In this document: positions 34,469 to 42,905 of the stretch, one piece after another
Layout of the letters: each line of letters begins with the position of its first letter
How positions within the stretch are numbered: the first letter of the stretch is position 1
Assembly (NCBI GenBank): GCA_965247055.1
Contig: CBDFGE010000003.1
Location: 62,001-126,000, forward strand
DNA: 64,000 nucleotides
From: CBDFGE01 sp965247055
GTDB taxonomy: Bacteria; Chloroflexota; Dehalococcoidia; Lucifugimonadales; JAGWBF01
Direction of reading: 5' to 3'
Notes under the pieces: model-generated
Told to the model about the DNA's origin: nothing
What the model saw: the letters and a program-made list of their open reading frames with translations, nothing else
Databases searched by the model: none
Made by a program: the position numbers and the translations under genes

Positions 34469-36109
34469 ATGATTCGCAGGCTGGAAGAGGCCATCAGGAC
34501 GGAGGGGGAACTCCGGCAGCTGACCCGCCAGCAAGCGGAGGAGGAGGCCGACTGGGCAAGGCAGCGAGCGACCGAGGCCATCCTTGGCGCGGTAACGGCG
34601 GTGCGCAAGGCAAGCAGCCACGTGAGCCGGGAGCTGGAGGAATCCAGGAGTGTCTCTAAGACCGCTGAATCCCTCAAGGGTTCGGCCCAGGACCACCTGA
34701 GCCGCGCCCAGTCCATGAAGGCCGGAGCGGAATCTCTGGTGCGGCAGGAGGCACGCAAACTCCTGGAGCGGCCTCTCACCGAAGGGTCGGTGCCCCCCTT
34801 GCGTGCAACCCGACCGGCCCGACCCATCTCCGAAACGTTGCCACCAGCCCCCGCGAGCAGGACACCCGCTCCACCTCCCACCGTATCCCCCGGCGTCGAT
34901 ACCTCACAGGCACCACCACTAAGTCCGGTAGCGGAGCCGGCTCCCGCTCAACCCGCTGCCGTGTCCCCATCCCCCGCCGCTGACACGGGCCAGGCTCTAC
35001 CACTGCCTCCCGCAAGGGAACCGGCCGCCACTCCACCCCCCACCATGTCCCAGGGCGTCGATGCCGGGCAGACCCCTACCACTCCTCTACCGAGGGAGCC
35101 GGGCCGGGGAGATGACCAGCCGGTGGGACCAGTGTCGGATAGGCTTAACAGTGAGGAACAGACACCAGCGCGGCGGGATAAGGCAGACATAGAGTCCCCC
35201 GTTGACCTGGCAGCGGCCCTCAACGAGTTCCTGAACTCGTTGGAGAGGTCCGAGCCGGCCCCCCTCGTAGAACAGGCTCCCACGGAACAGGCTCCAACCG
35301 TTGCAGCGCCTCGCGAAGGTCTGTTCCTGGACAACCTGGACTTTTCGAGCGCAGAACTCGAGGTCACTCAGGAGCAGATGCCCAGGGACGAGGAGGTGAG
35401 GCCCGGTCGCGATGTGGAAGCTCCCGCGCCACCGCCCAGCCCGCGGCGACAGGATACCGAGACGGCCGAGGAAGAGTTCAACGACGATCTGCTGTCGCAG
35501 CTCAGAGATTCCCTGGCCAGCATACGGACACCGGGGCAGCCCTTGAACCTTTCGCCCACGGATATCATGGAGGAACTCCCAGTCTCCAGTCCGCCTGCTC
35601 GCGCACAGGGTACCGCTGGCGCCGCAGCGCAATTCGAGGCTCCCCCTGCAGTAGACCAGCTTCGGACCTCGCCACCTACGCGGCAGAGTCCAGAAGACCT
35701 GGGGCATGGCTTGACCGGGGGGCGGCAGGCGTCCACTCCACCCGTGTCCCCTCCGATGCCTTCCATCGACCAGCCACCGCCCTTGCCCGAGCCGGCACCG
35801 CGGGTCCCCGAGTCCGCCCAGTCGGCACCCCTCGCGCCAAGCTACAAGGGCACCCTCCACATCGTGTTCGCACCTGCGGCCGACGCGGCTACCCTATCCT
35901 TCTTCTGGGACATTGTGGACACCGTAGCTGGGGTCGGCAAGGTGGTAGCGCAGACATCCCTTCCTGACGGCTCGGGGCATGAGTTCACACTGGACCTGGG
36001 CAACGACCCCCTGGACCTAGAGCAGCTGAGAACGCGTATTCCCGGGGCAGACATCATGGCCCTGGGCCCGGACCGGCTGCGCATACACCTTGCGCCGATG
36101 GCCGACTAG
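34469..36109 (+). CDS. Unknown coiled-coil, Pro-rich protein with C-terminal alpha/beta domain
   Basis: The 546-residue protein starts with a coiled coil (about 1-95, ATEAILGAVTAVRKASSHVS), then about 340 residues rich in Pro, Ala, Glu and Gln with repeated PPP and REP segments, and ends in a compact domain (about 460-545) whose strand-helix order (GTLHIVFAPAADAATLSFFW, GHEFTLDLGND, IMALGPDRLRIHLAP) looks like a ferredoxin-like fold. No membrane helix is seen. The frame is open upstream to 34334 and reads YTFSKALALNPDALKDL, so this may be the second half of the 33552 gene after a one-base slip. Being next to the arl operon, it could be an accessory archaellum or cell-pole protein (inference). 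Confidence 0.6.
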   Translation: MIRRLEEAIRTEGELRQLTRQQAEEEADWARQRATEAILGAVTAVRKASSHVSRELEESRSVSKTAESLKGSAQDHLSRAQSMKAGAESLVRQEARKLLERPLTEGSVPPLRATRPARPISETLPPAPASRTPAPPPTVSPGVDTSQAPPLSPVAEPAPAQPAAVSPSPAADTGQALPLPPAREPAATPPPTMSQGVDAGQTPTTPLPREPGRGDDQPVGPVSDRLNSEEQTPARRDKADIESPVDLAAALNEFLNSLERSEPAPLVEQAPTEQAPTVAAPREGLFLDNLDFSSAELEVTQEQMPRDEEVRPGRDVEAPAPPPSPRRQDTETAEEEFNDDLLSQLRDSLASIRTPGQPLNLSPTDIMEELPVSSPPARAQGTAGAAAQFEAPPAVDQLRTSPPTRQSPEDLGHGLTGGRQASTPPVSPPMPSIDQPPPLPEPAPRVPESAQSAPLAPSYKGTLHIVFAPAADAATLSFFWDIVDTVAGVGKVVAQTSLPDGSGHEFTLDLGNDPLDLEQLRTRIPGADIMALGPDRLRIHLAPMAD

Positions 36110-36147
36110 CGCCCAGCTCCACCGCCGGGTGCCCTGGGGCCGGCGGT

Positions 36148-36819
36148 CTACTGGCTGTAGCTGTCTTGGATGTAACCCAGCACCGCCGCCACCCTGGGAT
36201 GAACGCGGTCGGTCTGGGCGACGTTTAGCTCCTGATAGATGGCGTTGATATAGTTTTCAACCGACTTGTGCCCGAGCACCAGTTTCTCCGCTATCCCGGC
36301 GTTGTTATACCCCTGGGCCATCAGTGCCAGTACCTCAAGCTGTCGAGGGGTCAGCCGTGAAGCGAAGGAGCCCTGGCGGGGCCTGAGACCGGTCACCACC
36401 GCCGGGTCCATGACCACGAACCCGGCGGCGGAGCCTTCGATAGCTCTGCCCAGCGCCGCAGCATCGCCAACCGACTGCTTCAGCAGATAGGACCACCCGG
36501 AGGCCTCCTCCGCCGACAGACTGCTGATATACTCCTTGTCTTTGTGCAGCGAGAGGATGACTATTCAGATCTGAGGAAATTCGTTTCGTATCATGCGACC
36601 CGCTTCTATGCCGTTGGGCTCGCTGCCCAACTCAATGTCCATGAGCACCACGTTGGGCTGTATCTCCTTGACCATGTGAATCGCTTCGTTGCCGCTGCCT
36701 ACGGCACCCACAACCCTGAGATTAGGGAATGAAGAGAGGGCTATCTTCAGCATGTCGCGAAAAAGGCCTTCGTCCTCGACGATTATGACGTCAATCATAT
36801 CTTCGTTCCACTGTGTCAT
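36148..36819 (-). pseudogene. NarL/FixJ-type response regulator interrupted by one in-frame TGA
   Basis: The receiver domain (MIDVIIVEDEGLFRDMLKIA, phospho-acceptor Asp61 in VVLMDIELG) ends in a TGA at 36565-36567, yet the same frame carries on without a break: IVILSLHKDKEYISSLSAEE and then the LuxR-type helix-turn-helix LTPRQLEVLALMAQGYNNAG through the C-terminus at 36148. Only one codon separates the halves, so a single base change explains it. The whole would be 223 codons, normal for the family. It is divergent from the arl operon and could regulate it. No histidine kinase is adjacent. Confidence 0.85.
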
Positions 36820-37083
36820 AGTTCAGGTCGTCCTCCACCCTCGCTGGTTCCATGGCCCGTTCACGGCCTACGGGACAATTCTATAAATCCCACAGCACAA
36901 AAGCAACTACCTCACCAACTCCAGATCGCGTCCCCGGATTAGATACGTCGGTCTGTCCGCCCGGCGTGCTCCCACCCTCCAGCTAGGTCCGGCAAGGGCC
37001 GATTCGTGGTGTTTCCCCCCTTGCCATATGGGTGCTTCCTCCCGGCATCACGGAGATATCCCCCCCATCAGGGTGTTTTCACC

Positions 37084-37095
37084 GTCACCTGTGAC
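37084..37095. promoter_or_regulatory. Palindrome 1 upstream of arlB1
   Basis: GTCAC-CT-GTGAC, a perfect 5+5 inverted repeat, sharing GTCACCTG with the palindrome at 37269. It is a candidate operator. Confidence 0.4.
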
Positions 37096-37268
37096 AGGGA
37101 GACATCCACCTACTGGGGTGGTAGTCCTGTGTCTCGCCAGCCACCTCTAATCATAAACTTTTTAACAGGCAAACCTTGTGGCCCAGGTGTGGTGGAAATC
37201 CGGGGCATCGAAAAGGAGGGAGAGCGCACATGTAGTTCGGTTACACACCTCTGGGACGCCATCAAAGA

Positions 37269-37285
37269 CCCAGGTGTCACCTGGG
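37269..37285. promoter_or_regulatory. Palindrome 2 just before the arlB1 ribosome site
   Basis: CCCAGGTG-T-CACCTGGG, a perfect 8+8 inverted repeat ending 15 bp before the GAGGAGG ribosome site of arlB1. A half-like copy CCCAGGTGT also occurs at 37182-37190. Confidence 0.45.
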
Positions 37286-37317
37286 CAGGCAAAGACCAAA
37301 GAGGAGGGAAGTTCCAA

Positions 37318-37917
37318 ATGGCCAATCTGACTACCAAATTTAGCAGCATGATACCCAAGAAATTGGGGGACCCACGGGGCATCACCGGCCTGGAGACGGC
37401 CATCGTCCTGATCGCCTTCGTGGTGGTCTCCTCTGTGTTCGCCTTCGCCGCACTGTCCACCGGCCTCTTCTCCAGCGACAAATCGAAGGAGGCCATCATC
37501 GCCGGCCTGGGCGAGGCCAGCGGCACCCTGGAGGTCCGCGGCTCCATAGTAGCCAAGACCAACAGCACCGGCGACGTCATCGACGAGCTCGTGGTTCAGG
37601 TCGCTAACGCCGCAGGCGGCGCCGCTGTCAACCTGATCCCAGGCAAGACCATCATCACCTACACCGACTCGAACCAGATGGTCACCCTGGTAAGCGGCGA
37701 CTTCACCACCATAGGGCTGGGGGCCGCCGACTCCGACAAGCTGGTCGAGCCGGGTGAGATGTATGAGATAAAGCTCACCGGCCTGCAGGCCAAGCTCAAT
37801 CCGGACCTCAAGGCCGACCAGATTTTCACCATTGAGCTGAAGCCCCCGCTGGGAGCCGTTGTTCGCGTGCAGCGCACCACCCCGGTCACTCTGGACACCG
37901 TCATGGACCTTAACTAG
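37318..37917 (+). CDS. arlB: Archaellin (archaeal-type flagellin) 1
   Basis: The 199-residue protein has a class III signal peptide: basic leader KKLGDPRG, then ITGLETAIVLIAFVVVSSVF and ALSTGLFSSDKSKEA, which is the archaellin N-terminal pattern and not that of bacterial flagellin or Flp pilin. Cleavage by a prepilin peptidase is expected after Gly21. The rest is a beta-rich filament domain ending in LKPPLGAVVRVQ. ATG 37318 follows GAGGAGG; the frame is open upstream to 37006. It is the first gene of the arl operon, and a close paralogue follows 53 bp later. No peptidase (ArlK) gene is in the window. Confidence 0.88.
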   Translation: MANLTTKFSSMIPKKLGDPRGITGLETAIVLIAFVVVSSVFAFAALSTGLFSSDKSKEAIIAGLGEASGTLEVRGSIVAKTNSTGDVIDELVVQVANAAGGAAVNLIPGKTIITYTDSNQMVTLVSGDFTTIGLGAADSDKLVEPGEMYEIKLTGLQAKLNPDLKADQIFTIELKPPLGAVVRVQRTTPVTLDTVMDLN

Positions 37918-37970
37918 CCATGACACAGAACCGTCCAACGACAAGAGCAAATCTATCCGGAGGGAACAAC

Positions 37971-38546
37971 ATGAGAAACATGACAAAAGTGTGGAGTGAC
38001 CGTAGGGGCATAACCGGACTGGAGACGGCCATCGTGCTGATCGCCTTCGTGGTGGTCTCCTCGGTGTTCGCCTTCGCCGCACTGTCCACCGGCCTCTTCT
38101 CCAGCGACAAGTCCAAGGAGACCATCAACGCCGGCCTCACCGAGGCCAGCGGCACCCTGGAGATTCGGGGCTCCATTATCGCCAAGGCCAACAGCACCGG
38201 TGACGCCATAGACGAGATCTGGTTTCAGGTCGCCAACGCCGCCGGCGGAGGGGCCGTGGACCTGACCCCGGGTGAGACCCTGATCACCTATGCGGATGCG
38301 GACCAGGCGATCACCCTGGTAAGCGGTGACTTCACCGTCACCGGCCTGGGCAGCGCCGACTCCGACAAGCTGGTCGAGCCCGGCGAGATGTATGAGGTAA
38401 AGATCGCCAACATGGTCTCCAAGCTGAACCCCGACCTGACCAGCGATATACCGTTCGTGGTCTCGATCAAACCCCCCGTGGGAGCGGTGGTAACCATCGC
38501 TCGCAGGACCCCGGTCTCCATGAACAAGATCATGGACCTGAACTAA
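37971..38546 (+). CDS. arlB: Archaellin (archaeal-type flagellin) 2
   Basis: A 191-residue paralogue of the preceding gene with the same mature start, RRG then ITGLETAIVLIAFVVV and ALSTGLFSSDKSKE, after a shorter 13-residue leader. DNA of the N-terminal region is nearly identical to arlB1, while the outer beta domain has diverged (EIWFQVANAAGGGAVDL, IKPPVGAVVTIARRTPV). Start at 37971 is supported by CCGGAGGGA. Multiple archaellins are usual in archaeal arl operons, with one major and one minor subunit. A hairpin follows at 38614. Confidence 0.88.
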   Translation: MRNMTKVWSDRRGITGLETAIVLIAFVVVSSVFAFAALSTGLFSSDKSKETINAGLTEASGTLEIRGSIIAKANSTGDAIDEIWFQVANAAGGGAVDLTPGETLITYADADQAITLVSGDFTVTGLGSADSDKLVEPGEMYEVKIANMVSKLNPDLTSDIPFVVSIKPPVGAVVTIARRTPVSMNKIMDLN

Positions 38547-38613
38547 GGATCGGGCAAGGACTGGCCCGTCAGTGAACTAGAACAATCCACGGAGATGAAT
38601 CAAGCTCTCCCTT

Positions 38614-38669
38614 CAGCCGGCCCTGGTGCGGGACCCTGAGTCCCGGGGGACTAGCCCCAGGGCCGGCTG
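38614..38669 (+). terminator. Hairpin between archaellins and motor genes
   Basis: CAGCCGGCCCTGG (38614-38626) pairs exactly with CCAGGGCCGGCTG (38657-38669), with an inner GGGAC/GTCCC stem. There is no strong T-run. It may partly terminate transcription so that archaellins are made in excess over motor proteins. Confidence 0.6.
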
Positions 38670-38700
38670 ATAGATAGTAAACGCACAGGGAGGTACGGCA

Positions 38701-40335
38701 GTGCCAAGCTCGGACAAGCGCCTAGAAGTCCTGGAAGACGAGCTGAAATTGCTGAAGGGGGAGGTGAAACGGACTCTGGTTGACCTGAGGGCCTTCGTTA
38801 TGCGAGAGGACTCCCCTCTCAACGACCGCCTGACCATGGGCCCCGCTCCGGCGCCCGTTGCCCAGGAAAGGAACGCTGCGGCAGACCCCCGAATGGCGGT
38901 CATGGAAGAGGAGCTGAGGGTCCTCAGGCAGCAAAAGGCGGAACCTTCCGATCCAACCCCCTCCGCACCACCTTCCAACCATGGTGACATTGCCATGGCG
39001 ATGCTCCAGGACCAGCTGAAAGCTCAGTCCACATCGCCTACGGGCCAGAACGACAAGGCTATGGACATCCTCCAGGAACAGCTGAAAGCCCAGATGTCAG
39101 AGAGGGCGAACTTCATTCCCAATGCCCAGACGCCTCCTCAGGGCGATCCCCCTCAGACGGCCCAGGTCGCCACCGAATCCAGGCCCGCCGTGCAGGAGAC
39201 GTCAAGCCCTTCTTCCCAGAGCCATGAGAACACGGTGGAACAGGACCCACCTAAAGAGCAGCTACGCCGGCGTACCCAGCCGGACGCAGAGGAGCGCCGC
39301 CGGCCGGAAGACGACCAGCGTCCACCCAAAGAGGTCCGGACGCGCAGGCGGAAGAGCGACTATCCCCATGACGGCTCTACCAACGGCCGGCCCCAGGAGT
39401 ATGCCGAAGAGGCCTATCCCGACGAACCGCGGCGGGAGGGGGCCGAGACCGACTACTTTGACCCTTCTGAAAGGGGGCGCTACCAAGAGATGAGAGCTCA
39501 GAGTCCCTACGAGAGCAACGGCAACGGGCACCACCGGGACTACGCGTACATCGAAGAGGAGTATTACCCCGACGCTCCGCCGGAGGATGTGGGACCACCG
39601 CGGGAGGCTGGGAAGGGTAGGGACACCCTCGACGTCAACATGATCAGCAACCTGGTGCGCTGGGCCATTCAGGCGAAACGGCGGGTGGGTCACGATAGGC
39701 TCATGGATCTGCTGGAGCTGTACCTGTGCTCCGGCCACCATTCCAGGGAGCTGAAAGAGATCATAAGCTACATCTGCAACGTCGTGGAAGAGGAGCCGCT
39801 GGACTACGAGCCCGACCCCGCCCACGAGAGTGTGGACCTCATACACCAGCTGCACGGCATCCTGTTCAGTGCGGTGCTGGGCACTACCTCCGCCCAGGGC
39901 TCCTCGCTAACGGAGGCAGCGGACATGCGCATCGGCCAGGTAACGGGTGCCCTGTCCATAGGCTCCACCTCAGCCATCGACTCAGGAAACGGCACCAACA
40001 TTACGGTCACGGGAGATAACACGGGGGCTATGTCTTACGGCAATTTCTCGCAGGTGGACGTGCTGACCAAATACACCGATACGACTGGTGACCAGGTCGC
40101 AAAGCGCCTGGCCTACGTCTGCAAGCAGCTCTGCGGCGACCCGGGAGACCCCGGGGACAACCAGTGGACTATTACCGGCATCAACCCGGACTCTTACAAT
40201 CCCAAGATGTGGGACCCCGACGAGACCTTGACCATCGTACTGCGGGTCGCGCCCAAAGTGAAGACCGGGACCTCGGGGACGGCCGCCGTGGGCGCTCCCG
40301 GCGGGGTCTCCGACTCGGCATATTTCAAGAACTGA
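38701..40335 (+). CDS. ArlD/E-like domain protein joined to an ArlF/G-like exported domain
   Basis: This 544-residue GTG-start protein has a coiled N-terminus (RLEVLEDELKLLKGEVKRTL), two copies of an LQxQLKAQ segment (about 101-109 and 122-131), a charged disordered linker rich in Arg, Pro, Glu and Tyr (about 140-305), then NLVRWAIQAKRRVGHDRLMD, LLELYLCSGHHSRELKEIIS (317-356), which resembles the archaeal ArlD/ArlE domain. The C-terminal 150 residues (VDVLTKYTDTTGDQ, WTITGINPDSYNPKMWDPDE, APGGVSDSAYF) look like the beta domain of the stator proteins ArlF/ArlG. Between them only a weak hydrophobic stretch (HGILFSAVLG, 385-394) is seen. Archaea encode these as separate proteins. Confidence 0.65.
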   Translation: MPSSDKRLEVLEDELKLLKGEVKRTLVDLRAFVMREDSPLNDRLTMGPAPAPVAQERNAAADPRMAVMEEELRVLRQQKAEPSDPTPSAPPSNHGDIAMAMLQDQLKAQSTSPTGQNDKAMDILQEQLKAQMSERANFIPNAQTPPQGDPPQTAQVATESRPAVQETSSPSSQSHENTVEQDPPKEQLRRRTQPDAEERRRPEDDQRPPKEVRTRRRKSDYPHDGSTNGRPQEYAEEAYPDEPRREGAETDYFDPSERGRYQEMRAQSPYESNGNGHHRDYAYIEEEYYPDAPPEDVGPPREAGKGRDTLDVNMISNLVRWAIQAKRRVGHDRLMDLLELYLCSGHHSRELKEIISYICNVVEEEPLDYEPDPAHESVDLIHQLHGILFSAVLGTTSAQGSSLTEAADMRIGQVTGALSIGSTSAIDSGNGTNITVTGDNTGAMSYGNFSQVDVLTKYTDTTGDQVAKRLAYVCKQLCGDPGDPGDNQWTITGINPDSYNPKMWDPDETLTIVLRVAPKVKTGTSGTAAVGAPGGVSDSAYFKN

Positions 40336-40445
40336 CGCTTGCCAATGACTGATCACTGTTTCGATATCGGTGGGCCTCGGGCCCAGCGGTGGGCCGTTGG
40401 GGGGCCTCGTCACAGGTAACTCGATAAAGCGGAAGGGGGCATAGA

Positions 40446-41162
40446 ATGACCACCTCATTTCCACAGGCGGCGACCGTTATTTCCACGGGCAGCGGGGAGA
40501 TAGACAAGAAGCTGGGCGGCGGCATACCGATAGGCTCGCTCTCTCTTATAGAAGGGCAGTCCGACGCGGGCAAGAGCGTCCTGTCCCAACACCTGGCCTT
40601 CGGCGCCCTCAACTCCGATGTGGGCGTCGCCTACTACTCCACCGAGAACACCGTCAAGAGTCTTCTCACCCAGATGGCTTCCCTCAGTCTGGAGGTAACC
40701 GACCACTTCCTGGTAGACCGGCTGCGCATCTATCCCTTGCAGATTTCCAGCAAGGAGGCCGACGCGAAGGCCCTGTTCAACCTGCTGGCAACCCACATAG
40801 AGCGCCTTCCCGAGACCTTCAAGGTCATCATAGTGGACTCGGTGACCAACATCGTTACCCACAGCCAGGCGGACACCATCATAGACTTCTTTCTCGCCTG
40901 CAAGGAGGCCTGCGACGATGGCAGGACCGTGTTTATGGTAGTCCACTCCTACGCCTTCGACGAGGGTATGCTGATCCGGGTCCGCTCCCTGTGCGACGCC
41001 CACGTGAGGCTGAGGCTGGAGGAAGTGGGAGAGCGACTGGTCAAGATCATGGAGGTGAGCAAGGTACGCAACGCCGAGCGAAGCACCGGTAACATCATCA
41101 GCTTCGACGTCGAGCCCGGGATGGGCATGAAGATTATCCCGATAATCAAGGCGAAAGCGTAG
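40446..41162 (+). CDS. arlH: Archaellum ATP-binding protein ArlH
   Basis: A 238-residue RecA/KaiC-fold protein with Walker A GQSDAGKS (residues 37-44), Walker B-like VIIVDSVTN, and a C-terminal GMGMKIIPIIKAKA. It lacks the second KaiC domain and lies directly before arlI, so it is ArlH, the ring-forming regulator that binds ArlI and the cytosolic ArlCDE ring. The start at 40446 has AAGGGGG. It ends exactly one base before the arlI GTG. Confidence 0.85.
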   Translation: MTTSFPQAATVISTGSGEIDKKLGGGIPIGSLSLIEGQSDAGKSVLSQHLAFGALNSDVGVAYYSTENTVKSLLTQMASLSLEVTDHFLVDRLRIYPLQISSKEADAKALFNLLATHIERLPETFKVIIVDSVTNIVTHSQADTIIDFFLACKEACDDGRTVFMVVHSYAFDEGMLIRVRSLCDAHVRLRLEEVGERLVKIMEVSKVRNAERSTGNIISFDVEPGMGMKIIPIIKAKA

Positions 41163-42905
41163 GTGGTAGCTCAGACCGTACCCTTCAAGACAGAACAGGC
41201 GGACCACAACCACAACGGCACCGACTCCAAGTGTCCCGTGTTCCGCATGCTTCCCAAGAAGCTGCGGCCCGAGGCCAAGGAGAAGCCGCACCTGTGGGAG
41301 TACCTCCACGGCTTGCCGCTGGAGAAGATAGGCGTACCCAAGTACCACGAGACACTGGACCGGTCCATGGGAGACTGGAAGAGCCCGAACCTCATATATC
41401 CGGTGGGCAATGGGATGTTTATTCATATCTTGCCTGACCCCAGGGATGCCAGGAACTTCTATATCGCCATCGAGCCGGGCATGGGCCAGGACCTATCCTC
41501 CCAGTTGGACGAGGTGGAGACCAGGCTGGTGGACTACGTGGGCGACCTGGAGAGCTCCGAAGAGGACGGGGCCAAGCGCACCCAGCTGCTGCTAACGAGC
41601 CTGGACAAGGTGTGCACCGTCCGCAAGAGCGCGGGGAAGGCTCCCAAAAAACGCAAGAAGGGAGGAGCTAAGGACTCCGACGGCAAGGGCAAGGTGGTCC
41701 TTAGCCCCCAAGAGATGACGACTCTTCGTTACCTGATGGTCAGGGACAAAGAGGGGATGGGGCCCCTTGACCCGCTAATCCACGACATATACATCGAGGA
41801 TATCAGCTGTAGCGGCCTTGGGGAGATGTTCGTTGAGCACAAGATCTTCAAGGGCCTCAAGGCCAGCGTCACCTTCCGCACCCATGAGGAGCTGGATACC
41901 TTCGTCATACGGCTGTCGGAGAAGATAGGGAAGCCGGTGACCTTCCGCGATCCCATCGTCGATGCCACCCTTCCCGACGGCTCCCGTATAAACATCGTCT
42001 TCGGAGGCGACCTGTCCAAACGGGGCAGCAACTTCACCATTCGTAAGTTCGCCTCCACCCCCATGAGCATCCTTCAGCTCGTCGGGTTCAAGACCCTCTC
42101 CTACGAGATGGCGGCCTATCTCTCCCTGGCGCTGGTACACGGAATGAACATGTTCGTCTCCGGCGAAACTGCGTCGGGCAAGACCACCCTGATGAACGCG
42201 CTTACCACCTTCATTGTCCCGACGGGCAAGATCGTAAGCAGAGAGGACACCGCCGAGCTGCAGGTGCCCCATCGCAACTGGATCCGAGAGATAGTACGGG
42301 GCAGCAGCAAGTCCACCTCCGACTCGGCGGTCACCATGTTCGATCTCCTCAAGGCGGCCCTGAGGCAGCGGCCCAACGAGATCATAATAGGCGAAATTCG
42401 GGGCGAAGAAGGGGCCATCGCCTTCCAGGCCATGCAGACGGGCCACGCCGCCATGGCTACTTTCCACGCCGCGTCGGTGGAGAAGCTAATCCAGAGGCTC
42501 ACGGGCAATCCGATCAACATCCCCAAGACCTACGTGGACAACCTCAACCTGGTATGTATACAGAGCATGGTCCGGCTCCCCGACGGTAGAGAGGGGAGGC
42601 GGGTAATGAGCATCAACGAGATCGTGGGCTACGACTCCTCCAGCGACTCCTTCTCCTTCATCGAGGTGTTCAGGTGGAACCCCGTCGACGATTCCTTTGA
42701 GTTCAGCGGCTACATGAACAGCTACCTCCTGGAGGAACGGATCGCCATGATGATGGGCATCCCCCCGACGAAGAAAAGGACCATCTACAACGAGCTGACC
42801 CGAAGGGCGAACATTCTGAAAAAACTTCACGAGCAGAAGGTTGAAGATTTCTATGAGCTCCACCAAGTCCTCGCCCAAGCATACGCAGAGGGTGTCTTCC
42901 GATAG
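41163..42905 (+). CDS. arlI: Archaellum assembly and rotation ATPase ArlI
   Basis: A 580-residue type II/IV secretion ATPase of the ArlI class. The N-terminal domain carries a Cys-Pro-type CPVFRMLPKKLRPEAK start, a Lys-rich insertion (about 160-180), SGLGEMFVEHKIFKG and the TRD-like ISCSGLG. The Walker A is SGETASGKTTL (about 332-342), the Asp box EDTAELQVPHRNW, Walker B RPNEIIIGEIRGEEG and the His box MQTGHAAMATFHA. It powers both filament assembly and rotation. GTG start immediately after arlH. arlJ overlaps its end by 53 bases. Confidence 0.9.
   Translation: MVAQTVPFKTEQADHNHNGTDSKCPVFRMLPKKLRPEAKEKPHLWEYLHGLPLEKIGVPKYHETLDRSMGDWKSPNLIYPVGNGMFIHILPDPRDARNFYIAIEPGMGQDLSSQLDEVETRLVDYVGDLESSEEDGAKRTQLLLTSLDKVCTVRKSAGKAPKKRKKGGAKDSDGKGKVVLSPQEMTTLRYLMVRDKEGMGPLDPLIHDIYIEDISCSGLGEMFVEHKIFKGLKASVTFRTHEELDTFVIRLSEKIGKPVTFRDPIVDATLPDGSRINIVFGGDLSKRGSNFTIRKFASTPMSILQLVGFKTLSYEMAAYLSLALVHGMNMFVSGETASGKTTLMNALTTFIVPTGKIVSREDTAELQVPHRNWIREIVRGSSKSTSDSAVTMFDLLKAALRQRPNEIIIGEIRGEEGAIAFQAMQTGHAAMATFHAASVEKLIQRLTGNPINIPKTYVDNLNLVCIQSMVRLPDGREGRRVMSINEIVGYDSSSDSFSFIEVFRWNPVDDSFEFSGYMNSYLLEERIAMMMGIPPTKKRTIYNELTRRANILKKLHEQKVEDFYELHQVLAQAYAEGVFR

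Larger units (their letters stand above)
36820..37317 (+). promoter_or_regulatory. Regulatory region ahead of the archaellin genes
   Basis: About 500 bp with no supported gene. It contains GTCACCTGTGAC, a perfect inverted repeat (37084-37095), and CCCAGGTGTCACCTGGG (37269-37285), an 8-bp inverted repeat about a 1-base centre. They share GTCACCTG and are good operator candidates. Between them is a possible hairpin CCACC-TACTG-GGTGG near 37105-37121 with flanking pairs ACAGG/CCTGT. An AAGGAGGG followed by ATG-TAG at 37230-37235 is a start-stop pair. I see no clean promoter hexamers. Confidence 0.45.

Noticed and set aside
37230..37235. ATG-TAG start-stop after a strong Shine-Dalgarno
   Set aside because: Too short to claim as a gene or functional element by itself; noted only within the regulatory region.
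40446..41162. KaiC-type clock protein
   Set aside because: Only one KaiC-like domain and a position directly before arlI; ArlH fits better.
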